DNA from: Apostichopus japonicus
Taxonomy: Eukaryota > Echinodermata > Holothuroidea > Aspidochirotida > Stichopodidae
Length of the DNA stretch: 64,000 bases
Assembly: GCF_037975245.1 (NCBI RefSeq)
Contig: NC_092574.1
Span: forward strand, 14,343,213-14,407,212
Reading direction: 5' to 3'
The position numbers and the translations under genes are program-made. Positions 1-10,775 of the stretch are shown piece by piece. A model generated the notes under the pieces. The model ran no database searches, was not told the DNA's origin, and worked only from the letters and a program-made list of their open reading frames with translations. Each line of letters opens with the position of its first letter. The first letter of the stretch is position 1.

Positions 1-132
1 AGTTACTGCAGTTACACACAATATGCACTGCATTTGAACACAATAGTTACTGCAGTTATACACAATAGGCACTGCATTTGAACACAATAAGCATTGCAGT
101 TACACACAATAGGCACTGCATTTGAACACAAT
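1..132. repeat. 44-bp tandem repeat, 3 copies (22-bp subrepeats)
   Basis: Three consecutive 44-bp units are visible (about 1-44, 45-88, 89-132). Each splits into two related 22-bp halves ending in ACACAAT: one carries GCAGTTACACACAAT and the other GCACTGCATTTGAACACAAT. The array may continue beyond the left edge of the window. It lies upstream of the first exon seen here, so it is probably intronic. No function is implied. Confidence 0.85.
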
Positions 133-747
133 AAGCACACCAAAGCTCTAGCTTATCCTAATGATGGCAGTGTCTAATAATATTTTGCGTTGGTATTATG
201 TAAAAAAAAAAGAGAGAAATTCAAAAGGTTTCAGACAAGTTGACATCGCAGATTAACAAAATAACTGCTCCTAGAGATGACTTTTAAACTTAGGATATCT
301 CAGGAACAGAGCAAGATAATTCTTAGCTGTTCAGGAGGGGGGGAGGGAGGAGGGGGCAGTTGTTTGTCTCAGGGATATCTATCATATAAGCCAAAGATGA
401 TGGTTTGGGTTTGTTTCTCCTTTAATTCTTTAATCTGCAACACCTAGCAACCCGATTTGCCCTGGCCAATATTTTTGCATGTAAAATTCTGGGAAGACAT
501 TTATCTTTATCAGGCAATGGTAAAGGAAACTACTGCAGTTATGCATATTATACGTGGAAAACACACCCCTGTCAATTGCAGTCGGTTGTTACCTGATTGC
601 AAAGTGAGAGGACCTGGTGATAAGTAAACCAACCATGTGTCTTTAATATACTACTAAATATTTTGTAGTGTTGAACAGACTACTGTTTAGATTATAAATA
701 CATATGTTTATCTCACCGTGGTCCTTCTCTCTCTGCATCGTATCCAG
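133..747. other. Non-coding, probable intron sequence
   Basis: No supportable gene. The stretch ends in a good 3' splice site: a pyrimidine-rich run followed by TATCCAG, with the AG at 746-747. It is therefore probably the 3' part of an intron of the gene whose exons follow. A G-rich tract at 337-356 (runs of 7, 3, 2 and 5 G) could form a G-quadruplex on the + strand. Confidence 0.5.
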
Positions 748-927
748 AACCCGGGCTCGGCGGAGGAAATGTATCGGGCTCAACAACAGCGTCTTCTTCT
801 ACAACAGCAACATCTACAACAGCAACATCATCTTCAACAACAGCAACATCACCACCAACAACAACAACAACAACGGCCTGTGTATAATATGATGGATAAC
901 AACTCGATGCACCATATAAACCAAGGT
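748..927 (+). CDS. Internal exon of a Gln/His-rich protein (penultimate coding exon)
   Basis: The exon encodes 60 residues in phase 0, starting NPGSAEEMYRAQQQRLLLQQ and continuing as a Gln/His tract made of mixed CAA, CAG, CAC and CAT codons, then PVYNMMDNNSMHHINQG. Boundaries: acceptor AG at 746-747 after a pyrimidine-rich run, and donor GGT|GTAAGT with GT at 928-929. The open frame extends into both introns, but the splice signals and the matching phase of the next exon set the limits. An alternative donor two bases upstream (CAAG|GTGTAA) would break the frame. Long polyglutamine tracts are typical of transcriptional co-regulators. The N-terminal part of the gene lies left of the window. 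Confidence 0.7.
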
Positions 928-2618
928 GTAAGTACAGCTCATGTGAGGGAAAGAAGTCATTTGGATTCCCCCCCCCCTCCCCCTCTCACATTTCGTACCC
1001 CACTCTCAAATGCCTTATTAACTTTCAGAACATCCCACCACTATGCATGTCATGGGTTACATTCATAGGTCTCTTTTTTGTTGTTGTTGTTAAAGATCCA
1101 GCATGTATTTGAGCCTTAGGTTCATCAAATTCATCATTTGACTCTGAAGTAACCTTGTACTTAAGAAAATTGCTTGTAACGAATATCAGGTTAAGACTGT
1201 TTAGGTTTTAAAATGTGCAAGCTCAAAGAAAAGGTCTGTTGTTCATTTTTTGTATGATGTTTTATCTCAACTGGCATTTCTGACATGGCTAATGCCATAG
1301 CAAAATGTCTATATATCAACAGTTGAGAGGCTGCTGCTGGGGGGCCATTTGCTCTGTCCTGATGAAAGTTGTCCAAATTGTTACCCTTCCTAAATGTTTA
1401 CACATAAAGTAAGTCAAAGGTCATTTGGGGTCAAGGGAGATCAGAACATGAAATCATTTAAAATGCTTCTCTTCCTAGGCTTTTAATCTGATCTGGTGAT
1501 GTATATTAGGAGTTTATCGCAATGCTGTGGGTGGATTCTGTCAATCACAACAATTGAAGAAATTTTGTGAAAATTTGAAAGTGGGAAATGAAGCCAAGGT
1601 CATACATGTGTCTTTCATAGTGAAGCTAAACCAAAGTCTTTGATTGAAAGTGTTTGACCTCCAAAGGAAATATTAAAGTTACTAACAGACTGGCTATCTT
1701 CCATAATCTGGGAAGGGGACAGTGTTGTGAACAGCAGCATTGTCACAAAGTTGGTTTATGACCAGTTCACAGATTAAAAATGGAATGGGTTTTCCTCCAG
1801 GTGTTTGAAACGTAGTTTGCATGAGTCACATTTCAAATGTCAATTGAGCTACAACATCGTTGATATCCTAGTTCTTTAATTTGGTCTAGTTTAATTTGTA
1901 TTCATCGTAAACTGCAGTAGTGGGGTTGAGGGAAGGGGGTGGGGTGCATCGTGAGGAGTGAAGGGGAAGTATGTGACATCTGAATATTATCTGCTATCAA
2001 AATCTTTTCTGTACACATTTCAGTCTCCTAGGGCAGATGATAAAGGATTCGTCAGGAAATTGTATCATTCTGCTTTCAGGAATTTTTTGCCCTCCATGTT
2101 TGATTGATCATGTTTTTGATGATTTCAAATTATTCAACAGTAAAAACTTTGACACTGTCGGTAATCATGACTATGGACTCCGCATATACTTATTTCTCAA
2201 AGTCAAATTGACAAGTCGTCTTGAACTGTTAGAAATTTAGAAGTGGTTTGACAACCATGATAGAGATTTCTCATATTATCACAGCCAGTCGTAAATTTAA
2301 TTTTCTCTGCCTGAAATGTACACACCATGTACACACCATGTACACACCAAGTTTTCCTCCTCGTATGAATCCTCGTGCAAACAAGAAAGTTTCATGTGGA
2401 TATTTGCGAGTGAAGGGTTGGATAATTGGTTTGATTTTTGGAGATATAAGATATAAATATTACAAATATTACAAATCATAAATGATTCTGCCTAACTATG
2501 ACATCCAAGACATGACCCAGGTCGTTGCTCTGGTCTAATTCGGATGGAGAAAAAACACTTTAGTCATCAGTCTTTTTAGATTTTGAAGCTACTCTTTGAT
2601 CTCACCTCCATCTTCCAG
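928..2618 (+). other. Phase-0 intron of the Gln-rich gene
   Basis: GT at 928-929 (GTAAGT, full donor consensus) and AG at 2617-2618 after CTCACCTCCATCTTCC. Both flanking exons are in phase 0, so splicing joins ..HHINQG to SYPPSYSALS.. without a shift. Within the intron I see only short chance open frames and a small tandem run of TGTACACACCA words near 2318-2349; nothing else is supported. Confidence 0.7.
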
Positions 2619-2981
2619 TCGTATCCTCCATCGTACTCCGCTCTCAGTCAATTCCTACAACTGACGAAGATGAAACTGCAAGGACAGAGACAACCCGCAC
2701 CTCCTCCTCAGTCATCATCCTCCTTGTCGAACAATCCCGTCAGAATGAATCCAGGCGCTCCTCCCATGTTGAGGGATTTCCGACCGTCGTATAACTCTCA
2801 ACCCACCAGCATGCACGACCTGATTAGGGACACACTCATCAGTAACCCTGGTAGCATCAGGAATACAGTTGTCCACCCGGTGAGGTCCACGCAGGGGGCA
2901 CAGGCTTCCCAAGCGGCCCAGCCTCCACCGGGGACTGCATCCAAGCCATCGACCAGCAACATCAGTAAACCACCACCTTAG
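2619..2981 (+). CDS. Last coding exon of the Gln-rich protein; possible nuclear-receptor corepressor C-terminus
   Basis: The exon encodes 120 residues and ends in TAG at 2979-2981. It begins SYPPSYSALSQFLQLTKMKL, continues with a Pro/Ser/Gln-rich disordered stretch, then a short ordered-looking segment MHDLIRDTLISNPGSIRN (exon residues 65-82), and closes with a Ser/Thr/Pro/Ala/Gln-rich tail. Low complexity throughout suggests a nuclear regulatory protein. MHDLIRDTL lines up with the second CoRNR box of the NCoR/SMRT corepressors (LEDIIRKAL, recalled from the vertebrate family), which binds unliganded nuclear receptors and lies near their C-terminus. That is a 9-residue resemblance only. I see no vertebrate-like C-terminal ending, so the family assignment is tentative. 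The acceptor AG is at 2617-2618. Confidence 0.7.
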   Translation, partial: SYPPSYSALSQFLQLTKMKLQGQRQPAPPPQSSSSLSNNPVRMNPGAPPMLRDFRPSYNSQPTSMHDLIRDTLISNPGSIRNTVVHPVRSTQGAQASQAAQPPPGTASKPSTSNISKPPP

Positions 2982-5730
2982 AGACCCTGTCTGCCGAGTC
3001 ACGACGTCTCATAGTCTTGCTGAGATATTCCTATCATTCCCAAAGTACCTGCGATCAATCTGCTTTCTGCAAGTAGCGAAGTAGTCACACGGCCTCAGAA
3101 ACCTGTCTGGCCGAAAGATCATCCATCCGAAGTGATGCAGTCCGTCTGAAAAGGTTGTTGTTTATTTATTCTATATATAAAAAAAAATTGCTTTGTTTTA
3201 TTTAACTTGCACGTCATTTTTTTTTCAGTCACCTCAATACCTCATGCATTTTATAGAAGTTTGAGATATTGGAGATATTAGTGAAAGTAGCAAATAACTC
3301 TCTATGTTATTAAACATAAATGTTGCCAGTTAGCATTTTGATGCATCCAGTTAGTCATAAATTTTCTCATATCTATAAATCACACCTCTGATGATGAAAC
3401 ACCAGCTAAGGCATTCATTGATGTTGGCACGGATTCTTTCATTGATGCCTTTTTATCCATGTAATATTTTATTTAACATTTTGTATTTGATAAATGCTAC
3501 ATGTGGTTATATTTATTCATCTATTGTAAAACATCTCGAATATTGAACAAATGTTGGTCAATTTTTTAAATAGAAAAATATAACATCCCTGTCCGGATCT
3601 CTAATATTTGTCATGGGATGATGTTAAAGATTCATGACTGGGAAAAGAAGTTGTGAAAAGGACTCCTTGTCTTTTTGAAAATGTCTAATTAGATTAGTTG
3701 GGGTTGCATTGGATTATGATTTACTGTCCATCTCTACAAATTCATAGATATGATATTGCATGACATTACAGTAATGTTCCTTGTTGCAATAGTGGCAGCC
3801 GATTTCCGATACCTTTGAGAAAGTTTGGATTATCTTTCAAAGCAAACACCGACACTTTACCTAGCCCTACAATACTTTCATAGCAACCAGACCTAGGCCT
3901 GACCTATATTAGAGCATCAGTGCTTGGGCTGAGACCGATTCCCTTATAGCAAGTTCACTAGTTACTATAAAAGGTATTAAGGGAAATTTGATGATTATTG
4001 AAATGACCCTGGTTGTGTAAATTTTTTTTCCCTGCCATTCCAAATCCAATATCAAACTTTCTGTTTTGTTGACCAAAATAAGAAAGTTGCTGCAAGTCTT
4101 ATCCATCCAAAATGCTGGAAATATATCACTTGATGTATGACTATTAATTTGCTCTTATGGCTTAATTTTTAAAGACACACAATGGATATTTTACAACAGT
4201 TGGAAGCATATCAGGTAAGGGAGGGGAAATTTAAGAAATGTTACATATGACATGGTCAAAACAATTTCATGACCAAGAGGAACAATATTTTGATTGTTGG
4301 AGGAAGTCAAAAAAATTGAGATTCATTATAAGTTTTAACAACCCCAAGTTAGGTGCTCTAATGTTTTTGAGTGTGTTAATAATATTTGAAGGTACATTTA
4401 TATTGATGGTAGATGAATATTAAGAGTATTTGGAATCTTAAAAGTTGGCTAGGGTTTCAAAAACACTTTTCTGATAGCAAGACGTGCTTCTATTTACCAA
4501 AGAATATTTTTTAGTTTGATTGTTATTTGTGGTATGGAACGATAAGGATAAGGTTGTGGAGGTGGATTTATTGACATAAAAACGTTCAAAAGAAGGAAAT
4601 CTGATGTGAGTACAAATTGTAGATATTCAGCCCAAATATAGAACCTGATTCTTATTACTGTAAAGCATCCCTGGTTAGACTGGGTATGTTTCAGGCCTTT
4701 GCCTGTTATTTTTGTTAGTAATCAATTCATTTTCAAAGGTTGTCCTCTGTGAAAGATAACTTTAATTTTTGGAACATACATAAATGAAAATAAAATTCAT
4801 TTGTTATTACTTTCAACCAGTTATGATTCATGTGGGTGAGTGTGTGTATGTGGGTGTTATTTCCCTTTATTTCTCTGTATTTTATAAACAAAAGACTTTT
4901 TTATGTTGAGAGTCTGGCTCTGTTCTTGAAAATAATTGTTCTCTTCCCCCCCTTCCCTCACCCCCCAAATATAAATAAAATCCACCACCAAACTTCAATT
5001 AGATTCAAGAATCTTACCATTCTGCAAACTTTGCATCATTCAGTATTCTGAAGATGACTTACAAAACTTGGAGTAACATTTATATTCTTTTTCAAAAGAC
5101 ACCTAATAGTATCTTGAGCAATTAGGGGGATGAAGTGTAATCTGACTTAACGTAATGCTTCATGCAGTATGTTCGAAGCAAGTTTTTGGTTTTATTATCA
5201 GGGCGTTAGTAAATACAAGAAGATCTGACACATTGATAAGACTAAAGAAGTCATGTTGTTTAATAGTTGGAATAAATGAAATACCTTTTTGATGTTTGAA
5301 TGGATAACCCCATATCAGTTTGTGGCAAAGTTTGACCTGATACTAAATATAATGTTGAATAAGAATTTAGGTGGGTGCGTAATAGTTGAAAGCGCATGTC
5401 CGCAGAAATTAGTTGGGACAAGTTCAGAATAATCCATAACATTTTTGCTTAACATTTTCTGTGTAGGTCATGTTTAAATTTACCAGCATGAAATATTAGC
5501 CAATACTTTGCATCATTACTCATGTCTCCAAGGTTACTGACCAAGCTGTATCATTTTGTTTAAACTAATGCACACTGGCGGTAAAATTAATCAACATTTT
5601 AGTCTTGCTTGACAGTTATCTGTAAGTTGTGATATCAAATGCGTTTAGCCTGACTGGAAAATGCTCTAGTGGTTTATCATTAATTGTAAACTAAAGCTGA
5701 ATTCTTGTGTTTCATCCTTGTTGTTCCCGG
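2982..5730 (+). other. Putative 3' UTR and downstream non-coding DNA
   Basis: AT-rich, with no credible open frame after the TAG. Candidate polyadenylation signals are ATTAAA at 3309-3314, about 330 nt after the stop, and AATAAA at 4789-4794 and 4974-4979. Which of them is used cannot be decided from sequence. No transposon ends or RNA genes were recognised. Confidence 0.4.
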
Positions 5731-5956
5731 GCTGTATGGAGTAAAACTGGGCTGTATGGAGTAATACTGGGCTGTATGGAGTAATACTGGGCTGTATGCA
5801 GTAAAACTGGGCTGTATGGAGTAATACTGCTCTGTATGGAGTAATACTGGACTGTATGGAGTAATACTGGGCTGTATGGAGTAAAATTGTGCTGTATGGA
5901 GTAAAACTGGGCTGTATGGAGTAATACTGGGCTGTATGGAGTAAAACTGGGCTGTA
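5731..5956. repeat. 20-bp minisatellite, 11 units plus a partial
   Basis: Eleven tandem copies of GCTGTATGGAGTAATACTGG or its AAAACT variant, in exact 20-bp register from 5731 to 5950, followed by a partial GCTGTA. Differences are single substitutions, for example TATGCA in one unit and TACTGCTC at a unit border. No indels break the register, which points to recent expansion. Confidence 0.95.
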
Positions 5957-7783
5957 ATGTTAGCTCATACTTTTTGTACTGTCCATTGTGTCCTAGGAAG
6001 TGCTGCCAAGTTTTGCAATAGCGAACATCTTAACATTTCAATATTTTTTCATTGTTTCTCCACAATTTATTCTGTAGAAAGTTAACTCCGCTTTTGTTTT
6101 TGTGTCCACCCTCAATGATTGAAAGTACAATGGTAAAACACTTTTTGCACTTTTTCTAGCTTTGTATTTTTCAGTCAACCAGGGTTTTGTTTTTTGGTTC
6201 ACGACATATTATGTTCTTGTGTTTGTAAGTCTGTAACTTTAGAATGATTCCTCGTGCTAGAAATGAGGGTCTGTATGCTGGTTGAGGAGATGGTAACAAT
6301 AGTCAAAACTGTAGAACATTTACCCTTTTCTCTGGTTTTAAGGATGTTAGTCACAAGTGGAAGGCAAAAATGGTCACAGGTGATTTTTACCCTGAATTCA
6401 AAATACTTGAGGAAAACTTTATCAGCCATTGTATTTATCGCATTTTCCTCATGCAACATTCGTAATAAAAATAAAAGAAAAGGTCTGGCTGCAATTTGTG
6501 TGCTGTTAAATTTTCTTTTATTTATATACTAGGCATTGACGGAGACTCTTTGTTAAATTTTAACAGAGATTGCTGTAAATTGTAACTTTGGTAAAATTGC
6601 AAATTGTGCATAACTATTTTCTGAGAATTTTTTTTTTCCCCCAGAAGTTTTTCTTGTGTGCTTTCAGGATTGAACATGAATACATTGTTCATTTTATGAG
6701 AATGTGATTATATGGAGAAATAGATTTTCATTGGCACTTGAGCAACTTTTGGTCACTTTAAAACGACTATCAGTAGCCTATCGGTTTGTAGAGTACGAAA
6801 GTATTGTGAAGTTGACATTGGATTTGACATTAACTCCTGAAGAAAAAAAAAATAGGATTTGTGTACAGAAGATTCCTTTTTTTCACAAATGTACAATAAT
6901 GTTAAAATGCATAGATAATTGTTTATTATTGTCTTTACTGGAAAATTTCCATTGTTTGTTCAATTGGTCAGTATAGGTTATGGTCGGTTGCTAAAGGGGT
7001 GACTGAACTTTTTGTGAGGGGGGAGGGGGCGAAGGGGGAGGGGCGGCATAAGAACAGCGATCAGTGAGTTGTGAAAACTCTGTGCATGAGAATATAAAAT
7101 TAGATTGGATTAGTTTAGCTAAGTAAACATTGACAGATAGCTGGTGATGCATGATAAACAAAAGATCAAGAAATGTTTGTTAGTACACCCTAACGCACTT
7201 TCCAAACTGGACGACCCTCCATCTTTACCCTATTCTAGAATATGCTTCTCCTTTCACAACCTATGGTTAAGTCATGAAACTTTGTTTAGTGTATGAAGTT
7301 AAAACACCTTGTAGCCGTCAAGTTATACGTTTTTTTCAAATTGACCATTATGTATTTATGATATATTATCCCCAGTTAAATGGGTCTTTTGGACGACAAT
7401 GACCTTGGCTGGCTTAACAAAACAATTTTACGGTTGTACAGCAATGTATTGAGCGTTATATGGTGGCTTTGGAAATGAATGTTTACACGCGATTTTATCA
7501 GCGAATATTTCACTCTTTGTTTGTTTTTTGTTTTTCATTGCTAAATAAATTTGAATTAGTGTAATAAATGTGGTTTCTGACCACAACAAAAGTACAGAAA
7601 ACTAACGTTTGCACACCTTGTGTGTTTATGTCTCTTTTCCTTTTCTGTGGGGTCTTTATATGTCTTTTTCAGATCCTCATAACTTTTGAGATGATTCAAA
7701 AGTTTACGTTCCCCGAAACAATTTGTTAACGTTATGTATACAGTGGAACCAAAATGCCACGGCCAATTTGGCACTATAGGAAC
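5957..7783. other. Intergenic or intronic DNA without a recognised gene
   Basis: Several 60-100 residue open frames occur on both strands, but none has recognisable composition, motifs or splice context. A G-rich tract at 7018-7043 (runs of 6, 5, 5 and 4 G with 1-4 nt loops) is a strong G-quadruplex candidate on the + strand. The first 8 bp of target-site duplication for the next element is at 7776-7783. Confidence 0.5.
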
Positions 7784-7860
7784 CAGCGACGTAGCCAGGA
7801 ATTTGAAAGGGGGGGAGCACTTTTTGCGATTGATATGGATTTTCAAAATTGTAGGCACGA

Positions 7861-7902
7861 CTATCTAAGCGGAGCGCCACCATCGGTTGGCGCGCAGCGT
7901 AC
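7861..7902 (+). repeat. Hairpin module GCGCCA...TGGCGC, copy 1
   Basis: TCTAAGCGGAGCGCCACC, a short loop, then GGTTGGCGCGCAGCGTAC. The GCGCCA/TGGCGC arms can pair. Related copies of this module occur at about 8899-8940, 8997-9022, 27559-27600, 28267-28308, 28979-29020 and 29080-29097. Each is followed by an AAAATTT run and then a CCAGATC-C-GGAAATG-type segment. Confidence 0.7.
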
Positions 7903-8846
7903 AAGAAAATTTCTGGTTTTGATACCACCCAGATCACCGGAAATGGCACTTCTCGGGCTTGAAAATGACCAACCAGATGTACACTTTTTGCCTGAGAACC
8001 AAGTATTTCCCGATAGTTTTTTTCCATCCATTACCTTTTTGAAGATTGTCACCAGTCACAAATCATGTTCGACCTCATCGTCCTGTGGATCATTGTTTTT
8101 TATAGGTGATTCTACGTCGCGGCCCACAATATCCGTCAGGCCCACTTTTCAAGGTTCCAAGCCCATTATTTGTTGAGAATTTGAAAATTCACATTTCTCG
8201 TAAATAAACTCACTTCAAAACATATCCATAATGTTGCACAAAATTTCACCTATGGACAACCAATATAGAAAAACCTCCTTCAACCCCTAACAGACCGGTC
8301 AAAATTGCACGAGTAGAGGGAAGTGTGATAAAGAATGTTGGTCAGAAATTTTCGAAAATTCAGACACAGTTAATTTATTGGTGTAGAAATATTAAAACCT
8401 GTTATAACGGCTATTATAAAACTTGGTTGAAGGAAATGAAAAAAATAGCAGATATTTCCGAAACCGAACACTACACACATATGCGTAGGAGGCGGGGGGG
8501 GGGGGCGGCTGCAGCCCCTAATTCGCCATTTCTAATGTAAAAGAGAGTTTTGACATAATTGGACCTCCATACCTTTTTCTCCATCTACATAAGACATTTC
8601 GTTGTTTACATTAGCATCCCGCGGTACACTGCGCAACTTTCACGGACCGTACCGTACACGATGGCATACGATGTAGGGTAAATAACCGATGCTTGTTTAT
8701 ATGATATTGACCATAACATGTTGAACGCGCGCGGAGTGCGCAAAAAAAGTTGGTTATTTTTTCGGGCAAGTCGGACAGTTTTGAGGCTGTTCATCCTGCT
8801 CACTGATATGATGTGATATCTGCTGCGGTTGCTTTACAAATTCGAA

Positions 8847-9651
8847 CAGGCGCGTAGCGAGGAATTTGCCAAGGGAGGGGCGAAGCCTGTAGGCAAATTA
8901 TCTAAGCGTAGCGCCACCATAAGTTGGCGCGAAGCGTTCAAGAAAATTTTGGCCGAACATGCCTCCCAGATCACTGGAAATGGCACTACCCAGGACCATT
9001 TGTTGGCGCGAAGCGTACAAGTAAATTTTGGTCGAAAATGCCTCCCAGATCGCTGGAAACGACACTTCCCAGGCCTTGTAAGTTGCATCTAAGCACTTTC
9101 TATTTTGAAATTACTGGCGATATCATAAAAAAATATACTGAAGGGGAGGGGGGCGGTCGCCCCCTTCCCGAAATGCGTCAGGTTCCCCGACGACACGGTC
9201 GAGTTCGAGACCAGCCACAGTTGGTTTCATTCAATTCTACAATTGTTTAAGGCGTATATACACACACACGCGTTATGATAGACCATATATAGTATATAGA
9301 TCATGAGTGAGAGAGGAAAAATGTAAACGTCAAAAATGGAGTTGTCGGTGTAAGGGGTAGGGTGAGGCAAACGCCCCTTCCGAAATCCTTGATCCGTCAC
9401 TGACTACCCTGTGTATATAATAGGGACCAGCACTGTAATGATGTCACTGTTCCTCTTTCTCTTCCCGGTGTCTTGGCGGTTTCCTTCTACTCCCTCTTTT
9501 TCTCCTTTTTCTCTCTTTCTTCTTTTTCTTTTCCCTTCCTTCCTCTCCTCCTCCTCTTTTTTCCCCTCTTTTTTCCTTTTTTTTTTTCCTCTCCTCTTTT
9601 TCTTACCCCGGAGGCGCGCGCCCCCAACGCCCCCCCCCTGGATACGCGCCT
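8847..9651. mobile_element. Inner element-like segment with CAGGCGCGTA..TACGCGCCTG ends
   Basis: The left edge CAGGCGCGTAGCGAGG (8847) and the right edge CTGGATACGCGCCTG (9651) are near-inverted copies. No TSD is found: the left flank is AATTCGAA and the right flank is TTGTGCAT. A colinear copy is at 28925-29694. Because the left flank is also shared between the two loci, the left edge is probably an internal terminus inherited with the larger element, not an independent insertion here. It contains two tandem copies of the hairpin module (8899 and 8997). Confidence 0.5.
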
Positions 9652-9983
9652 GTTGTGCATACGGTTCGTGACATTCCATAGAGTGCGGTTAGGCAGGCAA
9701 TATGTATTTTATTACGCAGTGGCCAACTGTAGGCTTGTAATTGGCTATAAGCTAAATTTAGCTAATTGCATCTGCCAAACTAAGTAAGTAGTTGAATCAG
9801 TAGGCATGAATGTTACTACGATTACAATCGAGTTAACGGAGCTGACGAGTATTCAAGATCAAAAGAGCACTGACAAAATACCATGCTAAAAAAACGACAG
9901 TTTAAAAAAAAAAATCGACACTGAAAGGGGGGGGGAGCGGTCGCTCCCCCTGCTCCCCCCCTGGCTACGTCCCTGATAGGAAC

Positions 9984-10247
9984 TGAAGGAGATCCCACAG
10001 TAAACAGCAACATACTTTAACACCCGCCACTCACCCATTCAATCAGCAGTTCATACAGAAAGAAAAAGCATGCGTGCGGCGCTGGCCCTCCCCCACCCCC
10101 TCCCCCTTTCCAATATACCATCGCCCCGAGAAGACAGTTCTCTATAAACGGCAAAAGTTCCCCTAAATCTGAGCCCGTAAGTCACCCTTTTGCCGCCAGA
10201 ACTGCCTTCCACGAATGGATTCTACGTTTTTCGTAGTTTAGAACTGG
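9984..10247. other. Unique flank, nothing recognised
   Basis: Short spacer between the hAT-like element and the duplicated segment. It has a C-rich stretch at about 10087-10110 and no gene or repeat that I can support. Confidence 0.4.
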
Positions 10248-10555
10248 AGACAATGGACGTGTTTTAATTTTCAAATTGTATATCCGTTGAGATAGGTGGT
10301 ATAAATAATACGCTGTTATAGCCTAAGCATTAAAGACCCTATAGTAGGGTCTCTACTAAGCAAAGTTAGCTAATAACTCTGCGTTGTGATTATGCACACT
10401 ATTTGACTGACGCTAGCGCAACCAACAGTCTGCTTGCTGAATTAAGTATAAGTTTAGTAGCCAGGTAGCTTACGCGTGATAATCTGACCTTTGTCATCCT
10501 GGTCGCGAGCTCGAGAACGGTAATGCGAGAGCGCGCGCAAGAATATCAGCACAAA

Positions 10556-10577
10556 CAGAGCCGTATATACGGCTCTG
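10556..10577. repeat. Perfect 22-bp palindrome
   Basis: CAGAGCCGTAT is followed directly by its exact reverse complement, with no spacer. It sits between two ACAAAC/ACAAACT words. It could be a cruciform or a dimeric protein site, but no known motif is recognised. The paralogous position in copy B lacks it. Confidence 0.8.
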
Positions 10578-10775
10578 AGCACAAACTCAGACGCGCGCCC
10601 TCCGAAATAAATGCATGCATATTGTAAGTACAGAATACGTGCGTGCGCGTATATACAGGGATGTTTACTATACCGTCATACACACTATAGTCTAGTAGCT
10701 TGTCAATGGAAAATCTTTGTTGCCATTGAATAGACATCCATCGCAACACGTTTATGGCAAGCCAATTGCTCAATA

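Larger units (their letters stand above)
7784..9975. mobile_element. Non-autonomous hAT-like element, 2192 bp, with perfect 8-bp TSD
   Basis: The left end CAGCGACGTAGCCAGG (7784) is the inverted match, with one mismatch, of the right end CCTGGCTACGTCCCTG (ends 9975). Both sides carry the direct repeat ATAGGAAC (7776-7783 and 9976-9983), a perfect 8-bp target-site duplication. An 8-bp TSD with TIRs starting CAG is the hAT-superfamily signature. No transposase frame is present, so the element is non-autonomous. The interior from about 7861 to 9651 is homologous to the element at 27515-29694, whereas the outer parts differ. The homology ends at 9651 with a second type of terminus (CTGGATACGCGCCTG), so this looks like a chimera or an old nested insertion. 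A polypyrimidine tract fills 9484-9604. Confidence 0.85.

Noticed and set aside
718-747. ATG at 718 as the start of the Gln-rich protein
   Set aside because: The 10 codons before 748 lie in a pyrimidine-rich acceptor region ending in CAG; the exon boundary explains the frame better than a translation start.
7754-8176. 140-codon + frame and overlapping minus frames
   Set aside because: They span the terminus of the transposon and its hairpin module, and the corresponding frame in the second copy is broken.
9196-9215. GTCGAGTTCGAGACCAGCC, resembling a tRNA/SINE B box
   Set aside because: No A box or cloverleaf can be drawn around it, and it lies within the repeated element (a second copy is near 29282).
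9404-9671. Lys/Arg/Glu-rich (minus) and Phe/Ser/Leu-rich (plus) open frames
   Set aside because: Both are translations of the CT-rich tract inside the hAT-like element; the copy at 29500-29650 shows the same artefact.
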